This document shows positions 55,163-63,892 of a DNA stretch of 64,000 bases, piece after piece. Each line of letters begins with the position of its first letter. The first letter of the stretch is position 1. Made by a program: the position numbers and the translations under genes. Below the pieces are notes generated by a model, which saw only the letters and a list, made by a program, of their open reading frames with translations, had not been told where the DNA came from and made no database searches. Origin of the DNA: an uncultured Ezakiella sp. (GTDB lineage Bacteria > Bacillota > Clostridia > Tissierellales > Peptoniphilaceae); NCBI RefSeq assembly GCF_943913045.1, contig NZ_CALTVH010000001.1, positions 1 through 64,000 on the forward strand. The letters run 5' to 3'.

Positions 55163-56491
55163 ATGTTTGAGAGTTTAAGTGAAAGAATACAATCGTCCCT
55201 TGCTAAAATTACCGGAAAAGGAAAATTAAGCGAAAAAGACGTCGATATTGTTATGCGGGAAGTTAAGATGGCTCTTTTGGAGGCAGACGTAAACTTTAAA
55301 GTTGTTAAAGACTTTACAAAAACCGTTAAAGAACGCTGCGTAGGCAAAGAGGTCATGGAAAGCTTAACTCCTGCCCAACAAGTAATAAAAATTGTAAATG
55401 AAGAGCTGACTACACTTATGGGCGGCAAAGAAGAAAAAATTGATTTTTCTATTAAGCCAACTATAATCTTGATGTGCGGCTTGCAAGGTGCTGGTAAGAC
55501 AACAACAAGTGCAAAGCTAGCTGGACTTATGAAAAAAGAAGGTAAAAATCCAATGCTAGTCGGTGTTGATATTTATCGTCCAGCTGCTATTAAGCAACTT
55601 CAGGTTGTTGGTGAAAAGGTTAAGGTTCCAGTATTTGAAAAAGGGACTCAAGAACCTGCAAAAACAGCAAAAGAAGCAGTAGAATATGCAAAGCAAAATA
55701 ATCACGATGTAATCATAATAGACACGGCTGGTAGGCTTCACATTGACGAAGATTTAATGAATGAGTTAAGAGATATTAAATCTGCAGTTGATGTAAGTGA
55801 AATATTACTCGTTCTTGACTCTATGACCGGTCAAGACGCGGTTAATGTAGCCAAGTCTTTTAATGACACACTAGAGCTTACTGGAGTTGTCTTAACAAAA
55901 CTTGACGGCGACGCTCGTGGTGGTGCAGCTTTAAGTATTAGATCAGTAGTAGATAAGCCTATAAAGTTTATTACTACAGGCGAAAAGCTAGACAAGATTG
56001 AAAGCTTTAAGCCAGATAGACTTGCAAGTAGAATACTTGGAATGGGCGACGTACTAACCTTAATCGAAAAAGCAGAAGCGGCCTACGATGAAAAGAAGGC
56101 TAAAGAACTTGAACAAAAAATGCGTGAGATGACCTTTACTCTTGATGACTTCCTAGATCAAATGGAGCAAGTCAGAAAGATGGGGCCGATAAATGAGCTA
56201 CTGGGAATGCTTCCTGGTGTTGGCAACAACAAGGCGCTTAAAAACATTCAAGTTGATGAAAAGCAAATGGCGAGAATAGAAGCTATTATAAAGAGTATGA
56301 CCAAGGAAGAAAGGTATAAGCCTGAAATCATTGATCAATCTCGAAAAGACAGGATTGCATCTGGTGCTGGCGTGAAACCAAATGAGGTTTCAAAGCTTCT
56401 AAAACAGTTTAAAGATACAAAAAAAATGATGAAAAAATTCAATCAGATGTCAAAAAAATCTAAGGGAAGAATGGGAATGCCATTCTTTTAA
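55163..56491 (+). CDS. ffh: signal recognition particle protein Ffh
   Basis: This 442-residue GTPase binds 4.5S/scRNA and signal sequences. The NG domain shows GLQGAGKTTTSAKLA near 107, DIYRPAAIKQLQ, DTAGRLHIDEDLM and TKLDGDARGGAAL. The Met-rich M domain (about 325-442) has the RNA-binding RKDRIASGAG segment. The partner receptor FtsY is encoded just upstream. The rpsP ribosome binding site follows its stop. Confidence 0.98.
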   Translation: MFESLSERIQSSLAKITGKGKLSEKDVDIVMREVKMALLEADVNFKVVKDFTKTVKERCVGKEVMESLTPAQQVIKIVNEELTTLMGGKEEKIDFSIKPTIILMCGLQGAGKTTTSAKLAGLMKKEGKNPMLVGVDIYRPAAIKQLQVVGEKVKVPVFEKGTQEPAKTAKEAVEYAKQNNHDVIIIDTAGRLHIDEDLMNELRDIKSAVDVSEILLVLDSMTGQDAVNVAKSFNDTLELTGVVLTKLDGDARGGAALSIRSVVDKPIKFITTGEKLDKIESFKPDRLASRILGMGDVLTLIEKAEAAYDEKKAKELEQKMREMTFTLDDFLDQMEQVRKMGPINELLGMLPGVGNNKALKNIQVDEKQMARIEAIIKSMTKEERYKPEIIDQSRKDRIASGAGVKPNEVSKLLKQFKDTKKMMKKFNQMSKKSKGRMGMPFF

Positions 56492-56508
56492 TAAAGGAGG
56501 TGTAGGAA

Positions 56509-56817
56509 ATGGCAGTAAAAATTAGATTAAGAAGAATGGGATCAAAGAAGAATCCATTCTATCGTGTAGTTGTTGCAGACTCAAGAGCACCAAGAAATGG
56601 AAGATTCATTGAAGAAATTGGATATTACAATCCTGTAAGCAATCCAAAGGTTTGCAAGATCGATGGTGACAGAGCAGAATACTGGATTGGCGTTGGTGCT
56701 AAACCAACAGATACAGTTAACTACTTGTTAAAACAATACAATGTTTTAGATGTTAAGTCTAAAGGTGTTGAAAAAGAAGTAGAAGTTGCTGAAGAAGAAA
56801 AAGAAACAGAGGTATAA
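56509..56817 (+). CDS. rpsP: 30S ribosomal protein S16
   Basis: This 102-residue protein begins [26 protein letters not shown], the S16 signature, with a Glu-rich tail. AAAGGAGGTG lies upstream of the ATG at 56509. It is followed by khpA after 1 nt. Confidence 0.98.
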   Translation: MAVKIRLRRMGSKKNPFYRVVVADSRAPRNGRFIEEIGYYNPVSNPKVCKIDGDRAEYWIGVGAKPTDTVNYLLKQYNVLDVKSKGVEKEVEVAEEEKETEV

Positions 56818-56818
56818 G

Positions 56819-57055
56819 ATGCAAGCAAAAGAATTACTTGCCTACTTGGTAGACAACTTAGTAGTTAATAAGGAAGATGTTGTAATCGATGTAGATGAAA
56901 CAGAAAATTCTATTAATTTAACCCTTCGTGTAAATCCAGACGATATGGGGAGGGTTATAGGTAGAAAGGGCAGAATTGCAAATAGTATTAGAACTATTTT
57001 AAAGGCTGCTAACTTTGAATCTACAAAGAATGTTAACTTGGAGATTGCTGATTAG
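56819..57055 (+). CDS. khpA: KH-domain RNA-binding protein KhpA (YlqC)
   Basis: This 78-residue single KH domain has the GxxG RNA-binding loop in VIGRKGRIANSIRTIL. KhpA pairs with KhpB/Jag to bind RNAs tied to cell elongation in streptococci. The start is the ATG at 56819, two bases after the rpsP stop, with AGAGGT upstream. An in-frame reading from 56786 lies inside rpsP. The stop shares its last base with the rimM GTG. Confidence 0.93.
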   Translation: MQAKELLAYLVDNLVVNKEDVVIDVDETENSINLTLRVNPDDMGRVIGRKGRIANSIRTILKAANFESTKNVNLEIAD

Positions 57056-57555
57056 TGAACCTAGTTGAAATTGGAAAAATATCATCGAGCCATGGACTTA
57101 AGGGAGCCTTTAAAATTGAAAGATACATTGATGATATAGATGAATTCTTTCAGTTTAAAGAAATTTATGTCTTTGGTTATAGTGAACCTTTTGAAGTAGC
57201 TGATGTATATACGAAAAAACAATCGGTTTATTTAAAACTAAATGGCATAGATGATATAGACACAATTGAAAGACTTGTTGGTGATTCTATTTATGTAGAT
57301 GAAGCTGATTTTTCAGAACTCAAGGATGGAGAATTTTTTCATAGAGATCTAATAGGTTTAGATGTATATGAAGAAAATAAATGTATTGGCAAGGTTTCCG
57401 ATGTAATCAATGGGACCAGCCAAGATATAATAGTTATTTCTCACAATGATGATGAAGCTATGATTCCTTTTGTAAAAGAATTTTTTTCAAATATTGATAT
57501 AGAAAACAATAAAATTGAAGTAAATTCGATAGAGGGTTTGATACCATGGTTATAA
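57055..57555 (+). CDS. rimM: ribosome maturation factor RimM
   Basis: This 166-residue factor for 16S rRNA maturation binds S19. An N-terminal RimM barrel (VEIGKISSSHGLKGAFKI) is followed by a PRC-barrel domain (EFFHRDLIGLDVYEEN, VIPFVKEFF-like end). It starts with GTG at 57055, overlapping khpA by one base, and overlaps trmD by 10 nt. Confidence 0.95.
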   Translation: MNLVEIGKISSSHGLKGAFKIERYIDDIDEFFQFKEIYVFGYSEPFEVADVYTKKQSVYLKLNGIDDIDTIERLVGDSIYVDEADFSELKDGEFFHRDLIGLDVYEENKCIGKVSDVINGTSQDIIVISHNDDEAMIPFVKEFFSNIDIENNKIEVNSIEGLIPWL

Positions 57556-58277
57556 ATTGTCTGACTACTTTTCCAGAATTTATTGAAAATATGAAATCTT
57601 ATTCTATTATAAAAAGAGCAATAGAAGATGGCAAAGTAGAGTTAAATACTATTAATATCAGAGATTTCTCTAATGATCCCAATAGGAGAACTGATGATTA
57701 TCCATATGGCGGGGGGCTTGGCATGTTAATGACTTGCCAACCAATTGTAGATGCAATTCATTCTATAAAAATTCCAGGCAAGAGAATTTACCTGGGGCCA
57801 GCTGGGAAGAAACTAGATCAAGATTTGCTAAATGAATTATCAAAAGAAGAAAATTTAACTTTTCTATGTGGACATTATGAGGGCGTTGACCAACGCGTAA
57901 TTGACAATTATATTGATATGGAAATATCTGTTGGAGATTATGTACTAACAGGTGGAGAAATTCCATTTATGGTTGTTATGGATGGTATTACAAGGTTGAT
58001 ACCGGGCGTATTAAAAGAAGATGCAAGCTTTGAAATTGAATCTTTTTATAATGGTTTATTAGAACATCCACAGTACACTAGACCATACGAATTTGAAGGG
58101 GAAAAAGTGCCAGATATTTTATTATCTGGTGACCATGAAAAAGTTAGATTATATAACTTGAAAGAGTCTCTAAGACTAACAAAAGAAAAAAGACCAGAAT
58201 TGTATGAACAATTTATGGAAAATAATAAAGAAAATAAAGATATAAAAAAATTATTAAAAGAGGAAGGAGGTAACTAG
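57546..58277 (+). CDS. trmD: tRNA (guanine-N1)-methyltransferase TrmD
   Basis: This 243-residue SPOUT methyltransferase makes m1G37 in tRNA. The knot region shows [15 protein letters not shown] and [24 protein letters not shown] is near residue 57. The C-terminal helical domain is present. It starts inside rimM, and rplS begins 1 nt after its stop, behind GGAGGT. Confidence 0.97.
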   Translation: MVINCLTTFPEFIENMKSYSIIKRAIEDGKVELNTINIRDFSNDPNRRTDDYPYGGGLGMLMTCQPIVDAIHSIKIPGKRIYLGPAGKKLDQDLLNELSKEENLTFLCGHYEGVDQRVIDNYIDMEISVGDYVLTGGEIPFMVVMDGITRLIPGVLKEDASFEIESFYNGLLEHPQYTRPYEFEGEKVPDILLSGDHEKVRLYNLKESLRLTKEKRPELYEQFMENNKENKDIKKLLKEEGGN

Positions 58278-58278
58278 G

Positions 58279-58620
58279 ATGAATGTACTAGATGCTTTAA
58301 ATAAAGAACAATTAAAATCTGATATTCCAAACTTTAGAGTAGGGGATACAGTACAAGTACACTACAAGGTCGTAGAAGGTACAAGGGAAAGAATTCAAGT
58401 TTATGAAGGAACTGTTATTAAACGCCAAGGTGGCGCTGTTCAAGAAACATTTACAGTTAGAAGACTTTCATACGGTGTAGGTGTTGAAAGAACATTCCCA
58501 CTTCACTCACCAAGAATTGACAAAATTGTAGTTACAAGAAAAGGCCGTGTTCGTCGTGCTAAACTTTACTACTTAAGAGATCGTCAAGGTAAGGCCGCAA
58601 AGGTTAAAGAAGTTAAATAA
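58279..58620 (+). CDS. rplS: 50S ribosomal protein L19
   Basis: This 113-residue protein has the L19 segments [40 protein letters not shown] and [20 protein letters not shown]. It ends the ylxM-to-rplS ribosome and SRP cluster at a strong terminator. Confidence 0.98.
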   Translation: MNVLDALNKEQLKSDIPNFRVGDTVQVHYKVVEGTRERIQVYEGTVIKRQGGAVQETFTVRRLSYGVGVERTFPLHSPRIDKIVVTRKGRVRRAKLYYLRDRQGKAAKVKEVK

Positions 58621-58635
58621 GTATAATTAATCAAA

Positions 58636-58658
58636 GGGGCATGCATGCTCCTTTTTTT
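58636..58658 (+). terminator. terminator after rplS
   Basis: GGGGCA (58636-58641) pairs with TGCTCC (58646-58651, one G-T) around TGCA, followed by seven T residues. An in-frame ATG at 58641 lies inside this hairpin and is therefore not the rbgA start. Confidence 0.8.
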
Positions 58659-58676
58659 ATAATAAAGGAGGATATT

Positions 58677-59531
58677 ATGAGTTGGTATCCAGGCCACATG
58701 AAAAAAGCTATAGAAGAAATTGAAAGCAAATTAAAGCTAGTAGATATGGTTATTGAGGTTGTCGATGCCAGAGTTCCAGTTGCTACACTAAATCCAATAT
58801 TTGATCGATTATTTGCTAACAAAGAAAGACTTTTACTATTAAGTAAAAGTGACCTTGCTGATCCAAAGGCAACTGAGGAATTTGTTAATAAATTTAATGA
58901 AGACAGGACAAGTTTTGAAGTTAATTTATCCAATAGAAATGATATTAATAGAATTTTAAAAGAAATAAGTAATATAAAAAATAAAATGTTGGAAGAAAAA
59001 GACGGCCGAGTTGAAGATTTTAATTTAAAACTGATTGTGGTCGGTATGCCTAATGTGGGCAAATCTACACTTTTAAATGCGCTAAAAGGCAAAAAATCTG
59101 CTCGCGTTGGAAACACACCAGGGCTTACAAAAAATCAGCAGTGGGTAAAGACAGATTATGGTTTTATGATTTTGGATACACCAGGCATTCTTTCGACTTC
59201 ACGCAAAAATAAAACACTGGTAAACAATTTAAAACTTGTAAATGGCATTGAAAATATAGAAGATGATCCAGCAGAACTTGCAATTATTTTGATAGATATA
59301 TTAAAAGACTTATATCCTGGAGTTTTAAAAGAGAGATACGATGTAGACGAAGACGCCGATAGAGTTGCAATACTTGAGGATATAGGCAGAGCTCGCGGCA
59401 CGCTTTTGCGTGGAGGAGAAATCGATTATTCAAGAGCAGGACAAATATTATTGCAAGATTTTAGGTCAGGAAAATTGGGTAGAATTTCCTTGGAGAGAGT
59501 AGATGACTTGGATAGAACAGACGAGGAATGA
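58677..59531 (+). CDS. rbgA: ribosome biogenesis GTPase RbgA (YlqF)
   Basis: This 284-residue protein of the circularly permuted GTPase family acts late in 50S assembly. It begins MSWYPGHMKKAIEEIESKLK, the RbgA signature. The permuted order of GTPase motifs is visible: G4 (SKSD, near 60), then G1 GMPNVGKST (near 123), TPGLTK and G3 DTPG. In G4, Ser stands where Asn is usual (NKxD). The C-terminal domain (about 190-284) is present. The start ATG at 58677 has AAAGGAGGA at 58664-58672. Confidence 0.96.
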   Translation: MSWYPGHMKKAIEEIESKLKLVDMVIEVVDARVPVATLNPIFDRLFANKERLLLLSKSDLADPKATEEFVNKFNEDRTSFEVNLSNRNDINRILKEISNIKNKMLEEKDGRVEDFNLKLIVVGMPNVGKSTLLNALKGKKSARVGNTPGLTKNQQWVKTDYGFMILDTPGILSTSRKNKTLVNNLKLVNGIENIEDDPAELAIILIDILKDLYPGVLKERYDVDEDADRVAILEDIGRARGTLLRGGEIDYSRAGQILLQDFRSGKLGRISLERVDDLDRTDEE

Positions 59532-60093
59532 AGAATATATAATGGGCGTGGATGAGGTTGGCAGAGGACCGCTATTTGGCGGGGTCGCTGCGGCTGCTCT
59601 TATCATGCCCAAAAATATTTTTATTATGGGAATAAATGATTCCAAAAAACTTTCAGAGAAAAAGCGTAATTTATTTTTTAATGAAATTTGGAAGAGGTCA
59701 CTTGCAATTGGACTTGGCTATATGGACGAGAAAGTAATTGACAAGGTAAATATTCTAGAAGCTACGAAGATGGCCATGGACCAAGCCATAAAAAATGCAA
59801 GTAAAATCCTTAAGCCAGATTTGATAATCGTTGACTCGGTTAAGCTGAGTGGATATGACAATTTAATTTCAATAGATCATGGGGATGTGATTAGTTATAA
59901 TGTTGCTGCAGCATCAATAGTTGCAAAAGTATCTAGGGATAACTTATGCTATGGATGGGATAAAATATATCCAGGCTATGATTTAAAAAACAATAAGGGA
60001 TACGGAACAAAGAAGCACTACTTAGGTTTAGACCAAGAAGGCACAAGCGACTTGCATAGGAGGAGTTTTTTAAAAAAATATGAAAACAGATAA
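59503..60093 (+). CDS. rnhB: ribonuclease HII
   Basis: This 196-residue nuclease removes ribonucleotides and RNA primers from DNA. Catalytic residues are seen in GVDEVGRGPLFG (D17, E18), VDSVK and the later DHGD segment (ISIDHGDVISYNVAAASIVAKVSRD). It overlaps rbgA by 29 nt. An alternative start at the internal ATG at 59542 would remove 13 residues before the catalytic motif. The rbgA-rnhB-yraN order is common in Firmicutes. Confidence 0.95.
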   Translation: MTWIEQTRNEEYIMGVDEVGRGPLFGGVAAAALIMPKNIFIMGINDSKKLSEKKRNLFFNEIWKRSLAIGLGYMDEKVIDKVNILEATKMAMDQAIKNASKILKPDLIIVDSVKLSGYDNLISIDHGDVISYNVAAASIVAKVSRDNLCYGWDKIYPGYDLKNNKGYGTKKHYLGLDQEGTSDLHRRSFLKKYENR

Positions 60094-60445
60094 TAAAGTA
60101 GTTGGTAATCTTGGGGAGGATATGGCTTGTAAGTATTTGCAAGAAAAAAACTACTATATACTTGAAAGAAACTATAGGAACAGGCTTGGTGAAATCGATA
60201 TAATTGCAATGGATCGGGGAGTGCTTGTTTTCGTAGAAGTAAAAGCTAGAAAAAACAGGAGATTTGGTCTGCCTCAAGAAGCTGTAAATGATATAAAGAG
60301 GCATAAAATAGATAAAACAGCTAATCTGTTTGTTGCTGAGAAAAATTGGTATAAATTAAGAAGGAGATATGATATAATAGAAATAATATTTGATGAGGAC
60401 TATATTAACCATATAGAAAATGCCTTTCAGATATCGGAATTCTAA
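60080..60445 (+). CDS. YraN family (UPF0102) endonuclease-like protein
   Basis: In this 121-residue protein, the core RNRLGEIDIIAMDRGVLVFVEVKAR carries the E, D and ExK residues of the restriction-endonuclease-like fold typical of UPF0102. The cellular role is not settled in the family; a link to DNA repair or Holliday structures has been proposed. It overlaps rnhB by 14 nt. Confidence 0.9.
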   Translation: MKTDNKVVGNLGEDMACKYLQEKNYYILERNYRNRLGEIDIIAMDRGVLVFVEVKARKNRRFGLPQEAVNDIKRHKIDKTANLFVAEKNWYKLRRRYDIIEIIFDEDYINHIENAFQISEF

Positions 60446-60474
60446 GTGAAAATAATAAACAGAGGGGACAAAAA

Positions 60475-61236
60475 ATGATATTATATTTTTCGGGGACTGG
60501 GAATAGCCAGTATCTAGCAGAATCACTGGCAAAAGAAATAGATGATACAGCTTTGGATCTTTTTTCATATATAAAAAGTAATCAAAAAGAAATATTTAAT
60601 TCAGATAAAGCCTTTGTGTTGATTACACCTACATATTCTTGGCGGGTGCCAAGGTTTATAACTGAATACTTAAGTAAATGCGAGTTTACAGGCAGCAAAG
60701 ATATGTATGTAATTCTTAACTATGGATCATCATCTGGCAATGCCTACAAATATATAAAAGAAGATGTGAGATCATGGGGCTTAAACTTTATGGGCCTTTA
60801 TGGTATTAAAATGCCTGAAAATTATATAATGCTATTTAATCTTGATGATGCAGAAACAAATAATAATATAGTTCTGGATGCCACTAAAGAGATAAGTAAA
60901 ATCGCAGATATTATAAACAACAAAGATCAATTTAAAAAAGGCAAAATAAATTTAATAGACCGTTTTATATCTGGACCAGTAAACAGTTTTTTCTTTAAGT
61001 TTATGGTTAAGGATAAAAAGTTCTATTATACAGAAAAATGTATAAAATGTAGTAAATGCTCACAAGTATGTGTTTTAAACAATATAGATTATGTCGATGG
61101 ATATCCTCGTTGGAATGGCAATTGCACCCATTGTGCTGCCTGCATTTCCAAGTGCCCGACTGGTGCTATTGAATATGGCAAGAAAACTGTTGGCAAGGAT
61201 AGGTACTTACTTAATAAAATAATAAAAAACAATTAA
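60475..61236 (+). CDS. EFR1-type flavodoxin/ferredoxin fusion protein
   Basis: In this 253-residue protein, residues 1-160 have a flavodoxin-like fold opening with YFSGTGNSQYLAE (FMN phosphate loop) and TPTYSWRVPRF. Residues about 185-235 hold two [4Fe-4S] motifs, CIKCSKCSQVC and CTHCAACISKCPTGA. Such EFR1 proteins are thought to move electrons in anaerobes; partners are unknown. GAGGGGACA precedes the ATG at 60475. Its position between yraN and yifB, otherwise a conserved core run, is unusual. Confidence 0.88.
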   Translation: MILYFSGTGNSQYLAESLAKEIDDTALDLFSYIKSNQKEIFNSDKAFVLITPTYSWRVPRFITEYLSKCEFTGSKDMYVILNYGSSSGNAYKYIKEDVRSWGLNFMGLYGIKMPENYIMLFNLDDAETNNNIVLDATKEISKIADIINNKDQFKKGKINLIDRFISGPVNSFFFKFMVKDKKFYYTEKCIKCSKCSQVCVLNNIDYVDGYPRWNGNCTHCAACISKCPTGAIEYGKKTVGKDRYLLNKIIKNN

Positions 61237-61247
61237 TAGGAGGAGAT

Positions 61248-62774
61248 ATGTATTCAAGCGTAAAGAGTGCTGCACTTACAGGACTTATAGGAAGCATGAT
61301 AGAAGTTGAATGCGACGTATCTGGAGGTGGCCAAGCCGCTTTTAATATAGTTGGTCTGCCTGATGCTGCAATTAGGGAATCGAAAGAGCGGGTAACAAGG
61401 GCTGTTATAAATTCTGGAATCAGATTTCCTTTGGATAAGAGAATTACAATTAACCTTGCTCCTGCAAGTATAAAAAAAGAAGGATCGCACACTGACCTCG
61501 CGATTGCAGTTGCTGTATTAACTGCTAATGGAGACTTGGTCGAGGGGAGTTCAGACCCTTATATTTTTATTGGCGAATTAAGCCTAGAAGGAAAATTAAA
61601 TGCAGTCGAAGGCGTTTTACCTATGGTAATTTCTATGAGGGACTTGGGTTACCGTAAATTTGTTGTGCCTTTTGCCAATAGAAAAGAGTGTTCTATTTTA
61701 AAAGATGTTGATGTTTATGCTTTTGAATATATAAGAGATGTATTTGCATTTTTAAATAATGAAAGAGAGTTCAAGCCATTTAAATCAGATGCAGATATAA
61801 ATAAAGAAGTTCATTACGATGTTGATTTTTCAGAAATAAAGTCTCAAGAGACCCTTAAGAGAGCGCTTGAAATTGCAGCCGCAGGGAATCACAACATTTT
61901 AATTATTGGACCTCCAGGAGCTGGTAAAACAATGGCAGCAAGGAGACTTCCAACTATCCTTCCAGATATGACTGAAGAAGAGGCCATAGAAGTAACAAAA
62001 ATATATTCAGTTGCAGGACTTACAACAGATGATGGATTAATAAGAACAAGACCTTTCAGGTCGCCACACCATAGCTCAAGTTCAGTTGCTGTGGTTGGTG
62101 GTGGGAGAATACCAAAACCAGGTGAGGTAAGCCTTGCTCATAATGGGGTATTGTTTTTGGATGAACTACCAGAATTTAATAGGAGTACACTTGAAGTCTT
62201 GAGGCAACCTTTGGAAGATGGAGTTGTAAATATCTCTCGTGTAAATGCACAAATAACTTATCCTGCAAATTTTATGTTTGTTGCATCGATGAATCCATGT
62301 CCATGTGGGTACTATGGAGACCCAAATCATGAGTGTACATGTACCCAAAATCAAATCGACAGATATCTTGGAAAGATATCGAATCCACTTCTAGATAGGA
62401 TTGATATGCACATTGAGGTTTCTGCTGTAAACTACGATGATTTGAAGGGTAAAGCAGAAGGCGAAAAATCTAAAGATATTCGCCAGAGGGTTAATAATGC
62501 TAGGAACCTACAGGTTGAAAGATATAAAGATATAAATATTACTAACAATTCACAGCTTTCTGGCAAACACTTGCATGAATATATACACTTGACAGATAGT
62601 TCTGAAAAGATTTTAGATATGGCTTATAAAAAATATTCTTTTTCCGCTAGGGCCTACAATAAAATATTAAAACTAGCCAGGACGATTGCGGACTTGGATT
62701 CTTCAGAAAATATTAGAGATGAGCACTTGCTAGAGGCCTTGAGATACAGGTCTTTTGATTCAAAGTATTTTTAA
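61248..62774 (+). CDS. YifB/ComM family magnesium-chelatase-like AAA ATPase
   Basis: In this 508-residue protein, the N-terminal Lon-protease-like domain (1-180) is followed by an AAA+ core with Walker A GPPGAGKTMAARRLPTIL near 221 and Walker B VLFLDELPEF. A four-Cys zinc element (CPCGYYGDPNHECTC) lies near 347-361, and a C-terminal lid follows. In transformable bacteria ComM is a hexameric helicase that drives branch migration during recombination. dprA follows 2 nt later, a common pairing. TAGGAGGAG precedes the ATG. Confidence 0.95.
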   Translation: MYSSVKSAALTGLIGSMIEVECDVSGGGQAAFNIVGLPDAAIRESKERVTRAVINSGIRFPLDKRITINLAPASIKKEGSHTDLAIAVAVLTANGDLVEGSSDPYIFIGELSLEGKLNAVEGVLPMVISMRDLGYRKFVVPFANRKECSILKDVDVYAFEYIRDVFAFLNNEREFKPFKSDADINKEVHYDVDFSEIKSQETLKRALEIAAAGNHNILIIGPPGAGKTMAARRLPTILPDMTEEEAIEVTKIYSVAGLTTDDGLIRTRPFRSPHHSSSSVAVVGGGRIPKPGEVSLAHNGVLFLDELPEFNRSTLEVLRQPLEDGVVNISRVNAQITYPANFMFVASMNPCPCGYYGDPNHECTCTQNQIDRYLGKISNPLLDRIDMHIEVSAVNYDDLKGKAEGEKSKDIRQRVNNARNLQVERYKDINITNNSQLSGKHLHEYIHLTDSSEKILDMAYKKYSFSARAYNKILKLARTIADLDSSENIRDEHLLEALRYRSFDSKYF

Positions 62775-62776
62775 AT

Positions 62777-63877
62777 ATGATTAATAACAGAGAAGCACTT
62801 GTTTGGTTAAACTATTTATTTATCCAAAACAAGCAAATATTAAAATTAATTGAATATTTTGGTGATATTAAAGAAATTTTTTCCTGCGATAGAAAAGAAG
62901 TAGAAAATTCTGCTATCTTAACTGAGGATAAGATTGATTTTATAATGTCTTCCAGGGATGAAAATAAAATAAAAAAGATTTTTAAAGAATACGAGAATTT
63001 CGGGGCCAATATTATTACAATTTTTGATGACGAATATCCAAAAAGACTTAGTAATGTGGATGATGCACCCGCTGTTTTGTATGTAAAGGGCGAAATTCTT
63101 CCTCAAGATGAGCTTGCCTTTTCTATTGTCGGCAGCAGAAAGATAACCGAATATGGCAAAGAAAGCTGTAGGTATATTGCAAGTGACCTAGCCAAAAATG
63201 GGATTACAATTATTTCGGGCATGGCCAACGGGGCTGATACAGTTGCACATAAAGCGGCTTTAGAAGTCGGCGGCCGAACAATTGCTGTTTTGGGTACGGG
63301 TTTAAATGTGATTTATCCAAAGAGAAATGAAAAACTCTATCATGAAATTGCTCAAAACGGGGCTGTAATAAGTGAATTTCCTGCCAACACAAAGGGGGCT
63401 CCATATAATTTTCCACGCAGAAATCGTATAGTAAGTGGACTTGGCTTGGGCGTTTTGGTTGTAGAAGCCAAGGAAAAAAGTGGGTCTTTAATTACCGCGG
63501 GAATTGCTGGAGAGCAAGGCAGAGATGTGTTTGCAATTCCTGGGAATATAAACAGTGTTTACTCTAGGGGAGCCAATAGATTGATTCAAGATGGAGCAAA
63601 ACTTGTAATTTCTCCTCAAGATATATATAATGAAGTTCGTGAATTTGAAGAATTTACTGATGACTATAAATCAAAAGAAGTTTTGACAAATGATTTAGAC
63701 TTATCTGACGAAGAAAAATCCATAGTTGAAGCCCTCCAACTGGGAGAATTCTCTATGGATGAAATAATGGATAAGATTGAACTTGATGTTCAAACAACGC
63801 AAATGCTTATAACAAAACTTGAATTACTTGATATTGTAAAGAGCACAGCTGCTGGAAAATATATGTTAAAACTTTAG
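62777..63877 (+). CDS. dprA: DNA processing protein DprA
   Basis: In this 366-residue protein, the DprA Rossmann domain (about 95-290) shows IVGSRKITEYGKE, ISGMANGADTVAHKAAL, VLGTGLNVIYPKRN, FPRRNRIVSGL and AGIAGEQGRDVFAIPGNI. A C-terminal winged-helix-like region (about 310-366) is present. DprA loads RecA on incoming single-stranded DNA in transformation. It closely follows yifB, and topA begins 15 nt after its stop. Confidence 0.96.
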   Translation: MINNREALVWLNYLFIQNKQILKLIEYFGDIKEIFSCDRKEVENSAILTEDKIDFIMSSRDENKIKKIFKEYENFGANIITIFDDEYPKRLSNVDDAPAVLYVKGEILPQDELAFSIVGSRKITEYGKESCRYIASDLAKNGITIISGMANGADTVAHKAALEVGGRTIAVLGTGLNVIYPKRNEKLYHEIAQNGAVISEFPANTKGAPYNFPRRNRIVSGLGLGVLVVEAKEKSGSLITAGIAGEQGRDVFAIPGNINSVYSRGANRLIQDGAKLVISPQDIYNEVREFEEFTDDYKSKEVLTNDLDLSDEEKSIVEALQLGEFSMDEIMDKIELDVQTTQMLITKLELLDIVKSTAAGKYMLKL

Positions 63878-63892
63878 AAAGGAAGTTATATT

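Noticed and set aside
58641..58676. Longer rbgA reading from the ATG at 58641
   Set aside because: This ATG is inside the rplS terminator hairpin; the ATG at 58677 has a strong ribosome site and matches the family start.
58631..59116. Minus-strand ORF of 161 codons
   Set aside because: Antisense to rbgA and crossing the rplS terminator; no start signals.
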